A stretch of DNA of 64,000 nucleotides from a virus, in IMG/VR virus record IMGVR_UViG_3300023257_000007, positions 284,223 to 348,222 of that record; one strand, written 5' to 3'. Position 1 is the stretch's first letter. Every line of letters starts with the position of its first letter. Below are positions 33,777-42,428 of this stretch, piece after piece. The translations under genes were made by a program, and so were the position numbers. The notes beneath the pieces are model-generated. The model searched no databases. It saw only the letters and a list, made by a program, of their open reading frames with translations, and had not been told where the DNA came from.

Positions 33777-34180
33777 TGAAATATCTAAAGAAATATGAAT
33801 CATGGTATGATGAAAAACCTATACCAGAAATATACGACAAATGTATGTTACTTAAAAAATATGCAAAAGTTGACCACGAAGGTTTACATATTATAAAAAT
33901 ACCAATACCTATTCATATAGAAGATCAATCTTTTAATAATGTTTATTTAATTTATGATAATAGAAAAATTCATATATTTGCATCAGATGATTGGTGGAGA
34001 GATAAAGATAGTAAAGAATTAATCTGCTTAGGTTTAACTGTTGATGATAAATATCAAAAACCAAGAATACACCATTGGTCAACAATAGATTTGAAAAAAG
34101 TATTACCAGCCTTAGAAGAATATATGAAAAATAATGATATAATAAAATATGCAGAAGCAAACAATTTAGGACTATTATGA
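33776..34180 (+). CDS. Double-tagged phage protein
   Basis: The start at 33776 (MKYLKKYESWYDEKP) is chosen because it gives the leader and the TAATG coupling; a longer frame opens at 33740. This 134-residue protein ends EANNLGLL. Its TGA overlaps the next ATG. Confidence 0.75.
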   Translation: MKYLKKYESWYDEKPIPEIYDKCMLLKKYAKVDHEGLHIIKIPIPIHIEDQSFNNVYLIYDNRKIHIFASDDWWRDKDSKELICLGLTVDDKYQKPRIHHWSTIDLKKVLPALEEYMKNNDIIKYAEANNLGLL

Positions 34181-34587
34181 AAAATTACATAACATTTTTA
34201 AATGAGGGTTATTCTAATATTGAACAGAAAGTTTTAAATATATTGCAAAAATTAGAAAAGTATGCAATAGTTTTAAGCGAAGAAAAATATGAATTATCAG
34301 AAATATTAATAAAAAAACCATATACAGTAGATAATAGTAAACAACATGAATTTAAATATTTATCAATACAATATAAATACAATAAATTTAATGGTACAAA
34401 TTATATAATTGTATATGGTATACAAAAATGTGATGTTAATGATATAATATTAGCATTTAAATTGGGTACTCATGATATTAGAACAGAAGTTTTAGAACAA
34501 GAAAAAGAATTATACCCTTTATACGATTACCTTTCATCAGACGATATTGTTCCACTAATACAATCAAGTAGACTTGGATTAATGTAA
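34177..34587 (+). CDS. Double-tagged phage protein
   Basis: This 136-residue protein begins MKNYITFLNEGYSNIEQ (LNE is a candidate cleavage site) and ends QSSRLGLM. It is the last gene of a three-gene run closed by the terminator at 34588. Confidence 0.75.
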   Translation: MKNYITFLNEGYSNIEQKVLNILQKLEKYAIVLSEEKYELSEILIKKPYTVDNSKQHEFKYLSIQYKYNKFNGTNYIIVYGIQKCDVNDIILAFKLGTHDIRTEVLEQEKELYPLYDYLSSDDIVPLIQSSRLGLM

Positions 34588-34611
34588 AAATCCCAATTAA
34601 AATTGGGATTT
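34588..34611 (+). terminator. Intrinsic terminator
   Basis: An 11-bp stem, AAATCCCAATT with its complement and a two-base loop, lies immediately after the stop of the gene at 34177. Confidence 0.8.
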
Positions 34612-34627
34612 AATTATAGAAAATATT

Positions 34628-34732
34628 TTATTTTCCTTTGTTTGTTTTTTTAGGTGTTTTACAACCACCACGTCCTGCATTTTGACCAGTTCCTTTACCT
34701 GAACCATCTTGTTTTGGTACTCCTTTTGCCAT
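34628..34732 (-). CDS. Small Gly-rich basic protein
   Basis: The frame has 34 codons: MAKGVPKQDGSGKGTGQNAG, then RGGCKTPKK. It recalls tiny Gly/Arg-rich proteins with a GRGxC motif in other genomes. It lies between two terminators. Function unknown. Confidence 0.55.
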   Translation of the reverse strand: MAKGVPKQDGSGKGTGQNAGRGGCKTPKKTNKGK

Positions 34733-34764
34733 AATTTTTGTTTTTTATTTATAACTATATATAA

Positions 34765-34784
34765 AAAAATCCCATGGGATTTTT
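34765..34784 (-). terminator. Palindromic terminator
   Basis: A perfect 20-bp palindrome, AAAAATCCCATGGGATTTTT, lies 14 bp beyond the stop of the gene at 34798. Confidence 0.75.
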
Positions 34785-34797
34785 ATAATTTTTGTTT

Positions 34798-35187
34798 TTA
34801 TTTTTTCTTTTTTCGACTATCATACTTAAATTCATCACCACCTGGTTGAACTTGTTCAATACCGAATTCTTTTAATTTTTTATATGCGTCTATTATAGCA
34901 TCAGGATCATCAGACATTTGATCTGCAATCTTTTGTAAAACGTCAGGATCTATCTCATTAACAATTTCAACAGATTTTAACAAGGCTTGAACACCATCAT
35001 AATCTTCTTCTGTTAATACAACTTCACCGCATTTAGGACATTTTTTATTTACCCATTGTTCATAATCTTCCACAGGAATAGTCATATCTTCCCAATCACA
35101 ATCTGGATTATCACACATTAAACCACCACTGCTTGATATTTGAACATTTTCTTCATTCAATTCATTAAACTTTTTAATTCTTTTCAT
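34798..35187 (-). CDS. Leader-bearing zinc-ribbon protein
   Basis: This 129-residue protein starts MKRIKKFNELNEENVQ with a possible cleavage site after LNE. It has a zinc ribbon with CDNPDC (about 25-30) and CPKCGE (about 50-55). The C-terminal part is helical and ends in Lys residues. Possibly DNA- or RNA-binding. Confidence 0.7.
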   Translation of the reverse strand: MKRIKKFNELNEENVQISSSGGLMCDNPDCDWEDMTIPVEDYEQWVNKKCPKCGEVVLTEEDYDGVQALLKSVEIVNEIDPDVLQKIADQMSDDPDAIIDAYKKLKEFGIEQVQPGGDEFKYDSRKKKK

Positions 35188-35194
35188 ATCTTTA

Positions 35195-35947
35195 TCATAT
35201 TTTAAAAGATTTAAAATCCAGTATTCTAGATTCTGTTCTCATTAAAAGATCAATATGTTCTTTGTCTTTTATATCTTGTTTTGATTGTTTTTGTTTCCTA
35301 ACACGATCACGATTACCAACCATTTTTATTTTTTCTAATTGATCTTCTGTAATGTAAAAATTATGACCATGTATTTGTAATAAAGTTTTATCTTCTTCTA
35401 AACTAATATCAATAAGTAAATACATCTTGAATATTGAATCAATAAAAGCTATAGAATAAAAATATATATATTTGAAAGAAGCATACGAGGTATCATGTTT
35501 CCCTTTACAATACTCTACAGCAAAATCGAATGTTCCATCTCTTTTCCAGTAAGTTAATATTCCATTCAAAGTGTCATTTATATATGTTTCTTTTAAAAAA
35601 ATATTTCCATTTTTTCGAAAACTCATAAATGAACCATTTGCCATATTATTTATATAATGCCCAACTGATAAAACTTTTCCATTTTTTTTATACCAAGTAA
35701 ATTCTCCATCTTTTATTTCTGGGTTAATAGAAATATACGAACCAACCATTTGTAATTGTTCATTAATATAATAATCTCTAACTATAAAATGTGTGTTAAG
35801 TTTTTCAATAATCCTGTAATATTTCGCATTATTATGACAAACTTTATCCCAATCTTTATTAAAATATATAGTATCCTGACTTACTTGTCCTTTAGAATGC
35901 TTGTTAATAAAAATAAAACTCAATATGATTAATATGTATATCTTCAT
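35195..35947 (-). CDS. Secreted MORN-like (YwqK-type) repeat protein
   Basis: The 250 residues comprise an N-terminal signal peptide (IYILIILSFIFINKHSKG, then QVSQD) and repeats of the form GxxxxYxxNGxxxxxGxYxNxxxxG at about residues 75-150. Such YwqK-like proteins are common on Bacteroidota chromosomes. It lies next to the T9SS gene and may be part of the same cargo, although its base composition is like that of the phage. Confidence 0.65.
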   Translation of the reverse strand: MKIYILIILSFIFINKHSKGQVSQDTIYFNKDWDKVCHNNAKYYRIIEKLNTHFIVRDYYINEQLQMVGSYISINPEIKDGEFTWYKKNGKVLSVGHYINNMANGSFMSFRKNGNIFLKETYINDTLNGILTYWKRDGTFDFAVEYCKGKHDTSYASFKYIYFYSIAFIDSIFKMYLLIDISLEEDKTLLQIHGHNFYITEDQLEKIKMVGNRDRVRKQKQSKQDIKDKEHIDLLMRTESRILDFKSFKI

Positions 35948-36009
35948 TTAATAATAACTAATATCAGTTTCTATTATTTTCTTAACTTTTACTTATTTTT
36001 CACCACTGC

Positions 36010-36132
36010 CGAATCCTTTCGTGTGGTATATTTAATATCTTTTTGTTTTTATTTTTATTTCTTTTTTCATTCAATATTTATTTTTAAAACATAAATCATT
36101 CCTCCTCTTTCCTCACCACACGAAAGGATTCG
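36010..36132 (+). repeat. 18-bp inverted repeat pair
   Basis: CGAATCCTTTCGTGTGGT at 36010-36027 is the exact inverse of 36115-36132, separated by 87 AT-rich bases. It lies in the 240-bp gap downstream of the T9SS gene and marks one edge of the GC-rich island. No gene is seen in the gap. Confidence 0.8.
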
Positions 36133-36187
36133 TGCGGTAGCGGGGTCAACTCCAAAACATTTAGTAATTGTATCAGTTTAAATGCCT

Positions 36188-39100
36188 CTAATTTTTAATT
36201 ATTTTTTTTGTAAATATGTTATCTCCTGAAGTTAATACAATCATATACATTGCAGGAGGCAATTTTGATAAATCTATTGATGATATTTCTGCATTTTGAT
36301 ACTCATATTCCATTATTATTTGTCCATAATGATTGAATAGTTCTACATTTATTTTGTCTGTTTTATCAAAGTTTTCAAGATATATATAAATAATATCTCT
36401 AAATGGGTTAGGATAAATCACAACAGATTGATTTGCCGTTGTTTGATTACAAGAAGCCTGAATAAAATTGTAAGTTTTCGAAGTTCCGTCATAATCAACT
36501 TGAGTGAGTCTGTAATAGTTAATCCCGTCTGAGAAATTTGGATCTTTGAAGATGTAGTTTAATAAATTATTAGAATTTCCATTACCATCAATTTTTCCAA
36601 TCTGATCAAAATCCTTTGCGTTTGACGATCTTTCGATAGTGAAATAATCGTTATTTATTTCGCTAGCAGTTGTCCACTGAATATCTATGTTTCCATTATT
36701 GCAATCGGCTTCAAATTTCACAAGATTAACAGGCAAAGGATTTTCGTTACTCTTTGATCCGAAAGTAATTATTTTATTTGACTTTGCTCCAAAAGTAACA
36801 GGAAAACGAGATCTTATAAAGCCTGCATCGTGTGTAAAGCTTGTCAATAGAGGATCACTGTTGAAATCAATATTTGCCCACATAGAACCATTCCAATAGG
36901 CTACAAGTAAATCACTGGCAACAAAATCACCTGAAATCCCATCGTCAAAACCATGAACACAGATGGCGTCGTCAACATGAGTATTGTCGAACCAATATAG
37001 AGTTACAGGCATATCTTGGTCAGAATTAACTACCCAATTTTCTCTATTGCTGACATGATGCAAATTAAGGTCCATATTTCCGCCATGTTCCCACCAATCT
37101 GGCATGTAGGTATTTGAGAAATTATACTGAGCAGTAACAGTAACAGTTGATGCTCCTGTTGGATGTATTCCTAATGCTCCTGCAATGGCATATTCTACAG
37201 ATCCGTTGCCATCAAAATCTTGGATGCTAACATCACCTGTTGGGAAAATAAATTCATTTATCCCAGTTTTAGTAATCATTCCATCAACAAAACTATTGTT
37301 TGAAGAAACATTTGCTGTTGCTGAATTTATAAATGTAAGTGAACCTCCACCAGAATAATAAACAATACCATGGGTAAATGTTGCAGTTCCTTCTATTGTC
37401 ATAGGTGAAGTTATTTCAATATCAGCATGATTACCAAACGAGTTATCAAATAATATATTATTAAAATTACCTACACCTGCATTAATAGTCTGTAATCCAC
37501 TACCGTTAAATGCAACTGTTCCATTTCCGGCATTAAATGTTCCAGAGTTATTCCAATCACCTGTTACTTCTAATGATGACAATCCGCCCAAAGTCAATCC
37601 TGTGCCGATATTCATATCTTCGCAATAAACTGTGGAACTTGCTGTAGTTACAGCATTTGTAGTTGCACAAGTTCCAGCGTCGTAAGATTGAATAAATACA
37701 TTGCTGGTTGCAGAAGGTAATAGAGTTGCAACAGAGTATAGTGTGCCGTTATAATATAACCAGTTTGTAACATCGTCCCAACTATTACCGTTTGCTCCAG
37801 TCCAAAAGTAGTCGCCAGTGCCAATACCACCAGGTGTAGGTGCTGTTGTAACTGTTACTACCCAGCTTCCACCTGCCACTTCGAAACCTGTGTTACAAGT
37901 TCCATCATGTGCCCAACGTCTATAAGTTGTAGTTACTGTTAATCCTCCAGGAGGGTTGTAACTTGCAGAAGTCGCACCAGAAATATCTACTCCGTTAGCT
38001 TGCCATTTATATGTGATAGTATTATCACCACCGCTTGCTACAGCAGTAGAGCTAATATTTGCAGGATCTGTTCCCTGACAGATTGTTTCGCCTGTAGATA
38101 GAATTGTTCCAGCTGTGAAATCTGGTCGAACTGTAACAGTCCATGTTCCTGTTGCAGTTTCACCAGAACAGTTGTTGTTACTGTTAACCGTCATGGTGAG
38201 GGTAACTGTGTTTCCGGCATCACCTGCTGCTGGAGTGTAAGTTGGTGTTAATGTTGTTGCTCCGGATGTGATTGAACCTGCACCGTCTTCTGTCCAAGCA
38301 ATCGTACCGTTAGAAGCACTTGCTCCACTGACTGTCGCAGTTTCATTAACACAAATGTCCTGCGATCCGCCAGCCGAAGCTGTTGGTAATGGATCAACAT
38401 TCACGGTGTATGTTGCTGTTGCTATTTGAGGTGTACAAGCATTATCACTTGTTACAGTCATTGTAAGAGTAATTGTTCCACTGGCATCACCAGCAGCTGG
38501 AGTGTAAGTTGGTGTTAATGTTGTTGCTCCCGATGTGATAGAACCTGCACCGTTTTCTGTCCAAGCAATCGTACCGTTAGAAGCACTTGCTCCACTGACT
38601 GTCGCAGTTTCATTAACACAAATGTCCTGCGATCCGCCAGCCGAAGCTGTTGGTAATGGATCGACATTCACGGCTACATTATCACTTACTCCGCAACCAC
38701 TGGCTGTGGCTGTCATGGTGTAAGTTGTTGTTGATGATGGAGTTGCTACTGGATTTAAAATATTTGGATTACTTAAACCAGTAGTAGGAGACCAAGAGCA
38801 GGTTGGTTGTGCTTGTACGTTATAATGAACGATTCCATTAAACGCTCTAGGTGAACATACACTTGAAAATTGACCACATAATCCAATACCAGCTGTTAAT
38901 GTTAAATAAGAATCTGAATATGTTGTGTTTGCTGTAAGGGTAGTATATTTAGCATTGAAGTTAACATATATACCATAAGTCTGATTTGCCGGTATTATAA
39001 GATTGGCAATATCAAGATAATATTGAGTGCTTGTAACACCATTAATAGAATATGTCCCTAAAAGAATCCAAGAACCACTTGTTGTTTCACTACCTACATA

Positions 39101-41023
39101 GCTTCCCGATTTATAATATACATTAACGGTTTGGGTAGCAGTACTACCAGGTAAAATTGTAAATGCATCAATTTCAATAGGATTTGCACCAGTTGTTAAA
39201 TCAAACATATTTCCTCCACCACATCCATTACCTGCTGCAAAAGTAGTTGTTAAACTACAACTAACAGTACTAAGATTAGCACTTCCACTCAATTGCGAAC
39301 TCGACCCATTACAAATTGTCACATCACTTCCGGCCGAAACTCCTGTTGGTAAAGGATTTACTGTAACTGCCACACTTGCAGCAGCACTCCATGCTCCATC
39401 GCCGGTTCGGTACGATCTAATGTAATACGTTCCTGATGTTGTTACATTATATGTTGAGCCACTGCTTGTCGTAGATGTTCCACTGGCAGAGGTTTGCCAA
39501 TACCATGTTTCTCCAGAAGGAGGTGTGCCGTTTGCGGTGATTGTTACACTGCCGCAACCTGGAGAGTTTGAAGTTGGTGTGTTTGGGGTAATAGGTAGAA
39601 TAACGGCAACGGCAACAATACAAGTATAATCTTCCGTTTCACCATAAGTAAGTGCAGCACATGGATCGGTAGGCGTAGTAGTTCCATAATAATCTGAACG
39701 TATACGCATTTTGTGTGAACCCAGTGTAGCACCAACCGGAATTGTAAAACTTGTGTTTACGGCCGTAGTATTAGAAGGATTAACATAAGTAAGAACCTTC
39801 TCACCTGCGGAAAATGTCAGATCATCATTAAAATCAATCCACACAACATGATCCATACCATAACTCTGAGTGGTGAGACTCAAATTAACAACACCTCCTT
39901 GTACCTGCGATACAGAATAGGTGCCACTATAATCGGTATAAGAGGTTGATGAACAACCTGAGGTACTATTAAAGTTGGTCAGCCCACCTGATGTGGTAAC
40001 ATTTGTTATCCACATATAATTGCAAGGATAAGAAGAAACAATCGGGCTGCAGGGTGGAGCTACAGCTTCTATAATCTCTATATCATCAATAGACATATCG
40101 CTTGTGTATGATGTAGATGTAAGCCCTCTAAAACGCAATTGAACACTACTGTTACCAGCATATGTGCTAAGATCTACATTCGCAGTATGCCATGAGTTAC
40201 CTTGGTCGCCACTTAGGCTCCATACGGTATTCCATGTACCACAATTGTCACCGGATGCTTCAAGATACAATGTTCCCATAACTGCACCGTACATATGGTA
40301 TTGAAAGCTCATATCTATTCCCCCCATAGACGAGAAATCGAGACATGGTCCATACATTGTTGCTGTTTTATTGGAATAATTTGGTGTAGATGATTCCGTG
40401 TACATGTAGTAGCTACCTTCTGCTGCTGCGCTTGGTCCGGTACCGCCTGAGCTAGTGCCTCCGGTTTGTCTTGTCCAATCGAAATCATCCCCGGGTCTAT
40501 TCTCCCAATATCCCATTCCTGTTTCAAATCCTTCTGAGTAAGGAAATGTGCTTACTATTGCAGGGCATGAGCAGGGTGGTGCTCCACCACTAGAAACAAA
40601 TGTAATCGTAGTGGTAACGCAACCAGTATTCGTTCCACAAGATGAATTTGTATTCCAATGTGCATAATATGTTCCTGAACTTGTCGCAGTCCATTGTAAA
40701 GGACTGGTTCCGTGAGCAACCACAGCTCCATTATATGAGCCAGATCTGATTGTAACATATCCTCCCGTACTAATTGCACAACTGTATGTAGTTCCTGAAA
40801 CTACACTATTTATTGTACTATACTCTGTTTGAAAACTACATGTGCTAAAAGTTTCACTTCCAGATGTAGGTGCAGTTGCACTTCCATAAGAAGAAGAATT
40901 TGTACATTGAGCTTGCACCTTGTTAATTGTAAATAACATGCTTATTGCCAATAAAAGCACATAAATCCCTTTGATATTCGATAACTTATTCAGCAATACT
41001 GAAAATGTATAATTTTCTTTCAT
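36188..41023 (-). CDS. Giant T9SS-secreted multidomain surface protein
   Basis: The protein has 1,611 residues. It has a signal peptide ending in KVQAQ (about 1-38), a MAM-like domain (about 160-320), and a GEVED domain (about 330-470: WIDFNDDLTFSAGEK, GETEDYTC). Ig/PKD-like regions with two near-identical 89-residue repeats follow (about 790-970), then a beta-rich region. A type A T9SS sorting domain (about 1535-1611: VVIYPNPF, PAMYMIVL, KKIIKN) ends it. It should be exported by the host type IX system and anchored at the surface. GC is clearly higher than in all neighbours, so it was acquired recently or marks an assembly join. Confidence 0.9.
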   Translation of the reverse strand: MKENYTFSVLLNKLSNIKGIYVLLLAISMLFTINKVQAQCTNSSSYGSATAPTSGSETFSTCSFQTEYSTINSVVSGTTYSCAISTGGYVTIRSGSYNGAVVAHGTSPLQWTATSSGTYYAHWNTNSSCGTNTGCVTTTITFVSSGGAPPCSCPAIVSTFPYSEGFETGMGYWENRPGDDFDWTRQTGGTSSGGTGPSAAAEGSYYMYTESSTPNYSNKTATMYGPCLDFSSMGGIDMSFQYHMYGAVMGTLYLEASGDNCGTWNTVWSLSGDQGNSWHTANVDLSTYAGNSSVQLRFRGLTSTSYTSDMSIDDIEIIEAVAPPCSPIVSSYPCNYMWITNVTTSGGLTNFNSTSGCSSTSYTDYSGTYSVSQVQGGVVNLSLTTQSYGMDHVVWIDFNDDLTFSAGEKVLTYVNPSNTTAVNTSFTIPVGATLGSHKMRIRSDYYGTTTPTDPCAALTYGETEDYTCIVAVAVILPITPNTPTSNSPGCGSVTITANGTPPSGETWYWQTSASGTSTTSSGSTYNVTTSGTYYIRSYRTGDGAWSAAASVAVTVNPLPTGVSAGSDVTICNGSSSQLSGSANLSTVSCSLTTTFAAGNGCGGGNMFDLTTGANPIEIDAFTILPGSTATQTVNVYYKSGSYVGSETTSGSWILLGTYSINGVTSTQYYLDIANLIIPANQTYGIYVNFNAKYTTLTANTTYSDSYLTLTAGIGLCGQFSSVCSPRAFNGIVHYNVQAQPTCSWSPTTGLSNPNILNPVATPSSTTTYTMTATASGCGVSDNVAVNVDPLPTASAGGSQDICVNETATVSGASASNGTIAWTENGAGSITSGATTLTPTYTPAAGDASGTITLTMTVTSDNACTPQIATATYTVNVDPLPTASAGGSQDICVNETATVSGASASNGTIAWTEDGAGSITSGATTLTPTYTPAAGDAGNTVTLTMTVNSNNNCSGETATGTWTVTVRPDFTAGTILSTGETICQGTDPANISSTAVASGGDNTITYKWQANGVDISGATSASYNPPGGLTVTTTYRRWAHDGTCNTGFEVAGGSWVVTVTTAPTPGGIGTGDYFWTGANGNSWDDVTNWLYYNGTLYSVATLLPSATSNVFIQSYDAGTCATTNAVTTASSTVYCEDMNIGTGLTLGGLSSLEVTGDWNNSGTFNAGNGTVAFNGSGLQTINAGVGNFNNILFDNSFGNHADIEITSPMTIEGTATFTHGIVYYSGGGSLTFINSATANVSSNNSFVDGMITKTGINEFIFPTGDVSIQDFDGNGSVEYAIAGALGIHPTGASTVTVTAQYNFSNTYMPDWWEHGGNMDLNLHHVSNRENWVVNSDQDMPVTLYWFDNTHVDDAICVHGFDDGISGDFVASDLLVAYWNGSMWANIDFNSDPLLTSFTHDAGFIRSRFPVTFGAKSNKIITFGSKSNENPLPVNLVKFEADCNNGNIDIQWTTASEINNDYFTIERSSNAKDFDQIGKIDGNGNSNNLLNYIFKDPNFSDGINYYRLTQVDYDGTSKTYNFIQASCNQTTANQSVVIYPNPFRDIIYIYLENFDKTDKINVELFNHYGQIIMEYEYQNAEISSIDLSKLPPAMYMIVLTSGDNIFTKKIIKN
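38223..38672 (+). repeat. Tandem 267-bp repeat inside the T9SS gene
   Basis: Bases 38223-38405 recur at about 38490-38672 with few differences and a period of 89 codons. They encode the same Ig/PKD-like module (DPLPTASAGGSQDICVNE). The repeat can recombine or collapse in assemblies. Confidence 0.8.
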
Positions 41024-41292
41024 AGACTTAAGATTTTTATTAAGGTGGGTTCTAAAAATTCATTTTTTCAAGATAAATCGTAGAACCCATTAACGATTAT
41101 CTTAAATCAATTCAAAATTAATACTTTTTTTCTAAATAATCATAATTCATTATCATTAAAAGCATTTACAGGATTAATCCTGTCGAATTCTGGTATTTTA
41201 TATTTTAAATCAGTATCTCCATATATGTATATTTGATGTACAAAATTGCCTGATTAGAATTTTCTTGATATGTCCTTAAATATTTCACAATT
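41024..41292. other. Non-coding gap upstream of the T9SS gene
   Basis: No gene is seen in 269 bp. It holds a 9-bp inverted repeat (TGGGTTCTA 41046-41054 with 41081-41089) and a perfect 16-bp palindrome ACAGGATTAATCCTGT at 41168-41183 that could be an operator. It presumably carries the T9SS gene promoter. Confidence 0.5.
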
Positions 41293-42369
41293 TTATATAT
41301 TAAACTCCAAATCCAATTTTTCTAAAATATTTTCATCGTATCTAATTCTTAATAAATCAATACCATTATCATTACAATATTTGGTTTTTATTAAATCATT
41401 CTCTTGCCTATATTTGAGTCCTTCATCGCCATTCCAATATTCAACAGACTTAAAATGTTGAGCACCATCATATTCAACACACATATTTAATAAAGGTAAA
41501 TAAAAATCAAATGGTAAAGGTTTTATATTCCTACAATCATCAAACCTTTTTTGAGATTCATATTCAATATTATTATCTTTTAAATATTTTTCAATCAATA
41601 ACTCCTTCTTACTTAACCTACATTTTGGACAACCATTACCTGTTAAATGTTCATAAGGAACTTGTTCAAAAATACCATGAGTAGAACATGTTATTTTAAC
41701 TTTTGTATTAGCATTTTTATAATCAACTAAAGAATAATTATACCTTAAATCATGTTTTTTATTAGCCTTTTCTATAAACTCTTCAGTCGTAAATCGTACA
41801 TTATTAGCACATTTAGGACAACCAGTTTTTTTATTAATATGGTTATCAGGTGTTTGTTCAAAAACTCCATGTTCTTCACAAATAATTTTAATCTTTGTTG
41901 TAGTATTCTTATATTCAACTAAAGAATAATCATATTTATCTCCATGTATATCAATGGCTTTTTCTATAAATTCTTCTGTCGTTAATTTTTTATTACCAGA
42001 ACAACTAGGACAACCTCTTCCAAATAAATGTGATTTTGGAATTTGTTCAAAAACACCATGTTCTTTACAAATAATTTTAACTTTTGTAATATTATTTTTA
42101 TAATCAACTAAAGAATAATCATATCTATTGCCATGTGTTTTAATAGATTTTTCTATGAAATCTGTAGACCTTTTAGAATCTATACCACATTTAATACAAT
42201 TTTTACCACTTAAATGACTACTTGGTTTTTGTTCAAAAACACCATGAACTTTACAAATAATTTTAATTTTTTTATTCGCACCAATATAATTAACTAAAGA
42301 ATAATCGTACCTATCTCCGTACAATTTCTTGGCTTTTTCTATAAATTTTTCTGTCGTTAATTTTCTCAT
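41293..42369 (-). CDS. DUF723-repeat mobile endonuclease with Vsr-like domain
   Basis: This 358-residue protein has four copies of a 55-residue module. The module reads TTEEFIEKA...YDYSLVxYKN, then KIICxxHGVFEQxPxxHL, then GCPKC, typical of DUF723-type DNA-binding repeats in homing endonucleases. The C-terminal nuclease has LPFDFYLPLLNMCVEYDGAQ and HF, then a helix and LLRIRYDE. It is probably a free-standing homing endonuclease that inserted beside the cargo island. Confidence 0.85.
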   Translation of the reverse strand: MRKLTTEKFIEKAKKLYGDRYDYSLVNYIGANKKIKIICKVHGVFEQKPSSHLSGKNCIKCGIDSKRSTDFIEKSIKTHGNRYDYSLVDYKNNITKVKIICKEHGVFEQIPKSHLFGRGCPSCSGNKKLTTEEFIEKAIDIHGDKYDYSLVEYKNTTTKIKIICEEHGVFEQTPDNHINKKTGCPKCANNVRFTTEEFIEKANKKHDLRYNYSLVDYKNANTKVKITCSTHGIFEQVPYEHLTGNGCPKCRLSKKELLIEKYLKDNNIEYESQKRFDDCRNIKPLPFDFYLPLLNMCVEYDGAQHFKSVEYWNGDEGLKYRQENDLIKTKYCNDNGIDLLRIRYDENILEKLDLEFNI

Positions 42370-42381
42370 ATATCTTATATA

Positions 42382-42410
42382 AAAAATCCCACCTAAAAGA
42401 TGGGATTTTT
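42382..42410 (-). terminator. Intrinsic terminator
   Basis: A 10-bp stem, AAAAATCCCA with its complement around a 9-base loop, lies 19 bp beyond the stop of the VWA-protein gene at 42429. Confidence 0.8.
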
Positions 42411-42428
42411 ATTAATTTTATTCTAAGA

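Noticed and set aside
38535-38723. Plus-strand frames inside the T9SS gene
   Set aside because: They arise from the repetitive Thr/Ala/Ser coding of the opposite strand; the long gene has signal peptide and sorting domain.
41294-41303. Promoter motif complement at the end of the endonuclease gene
   Set aside because: It covers the stop codon and no minus-strand gene starts within 250 bp.
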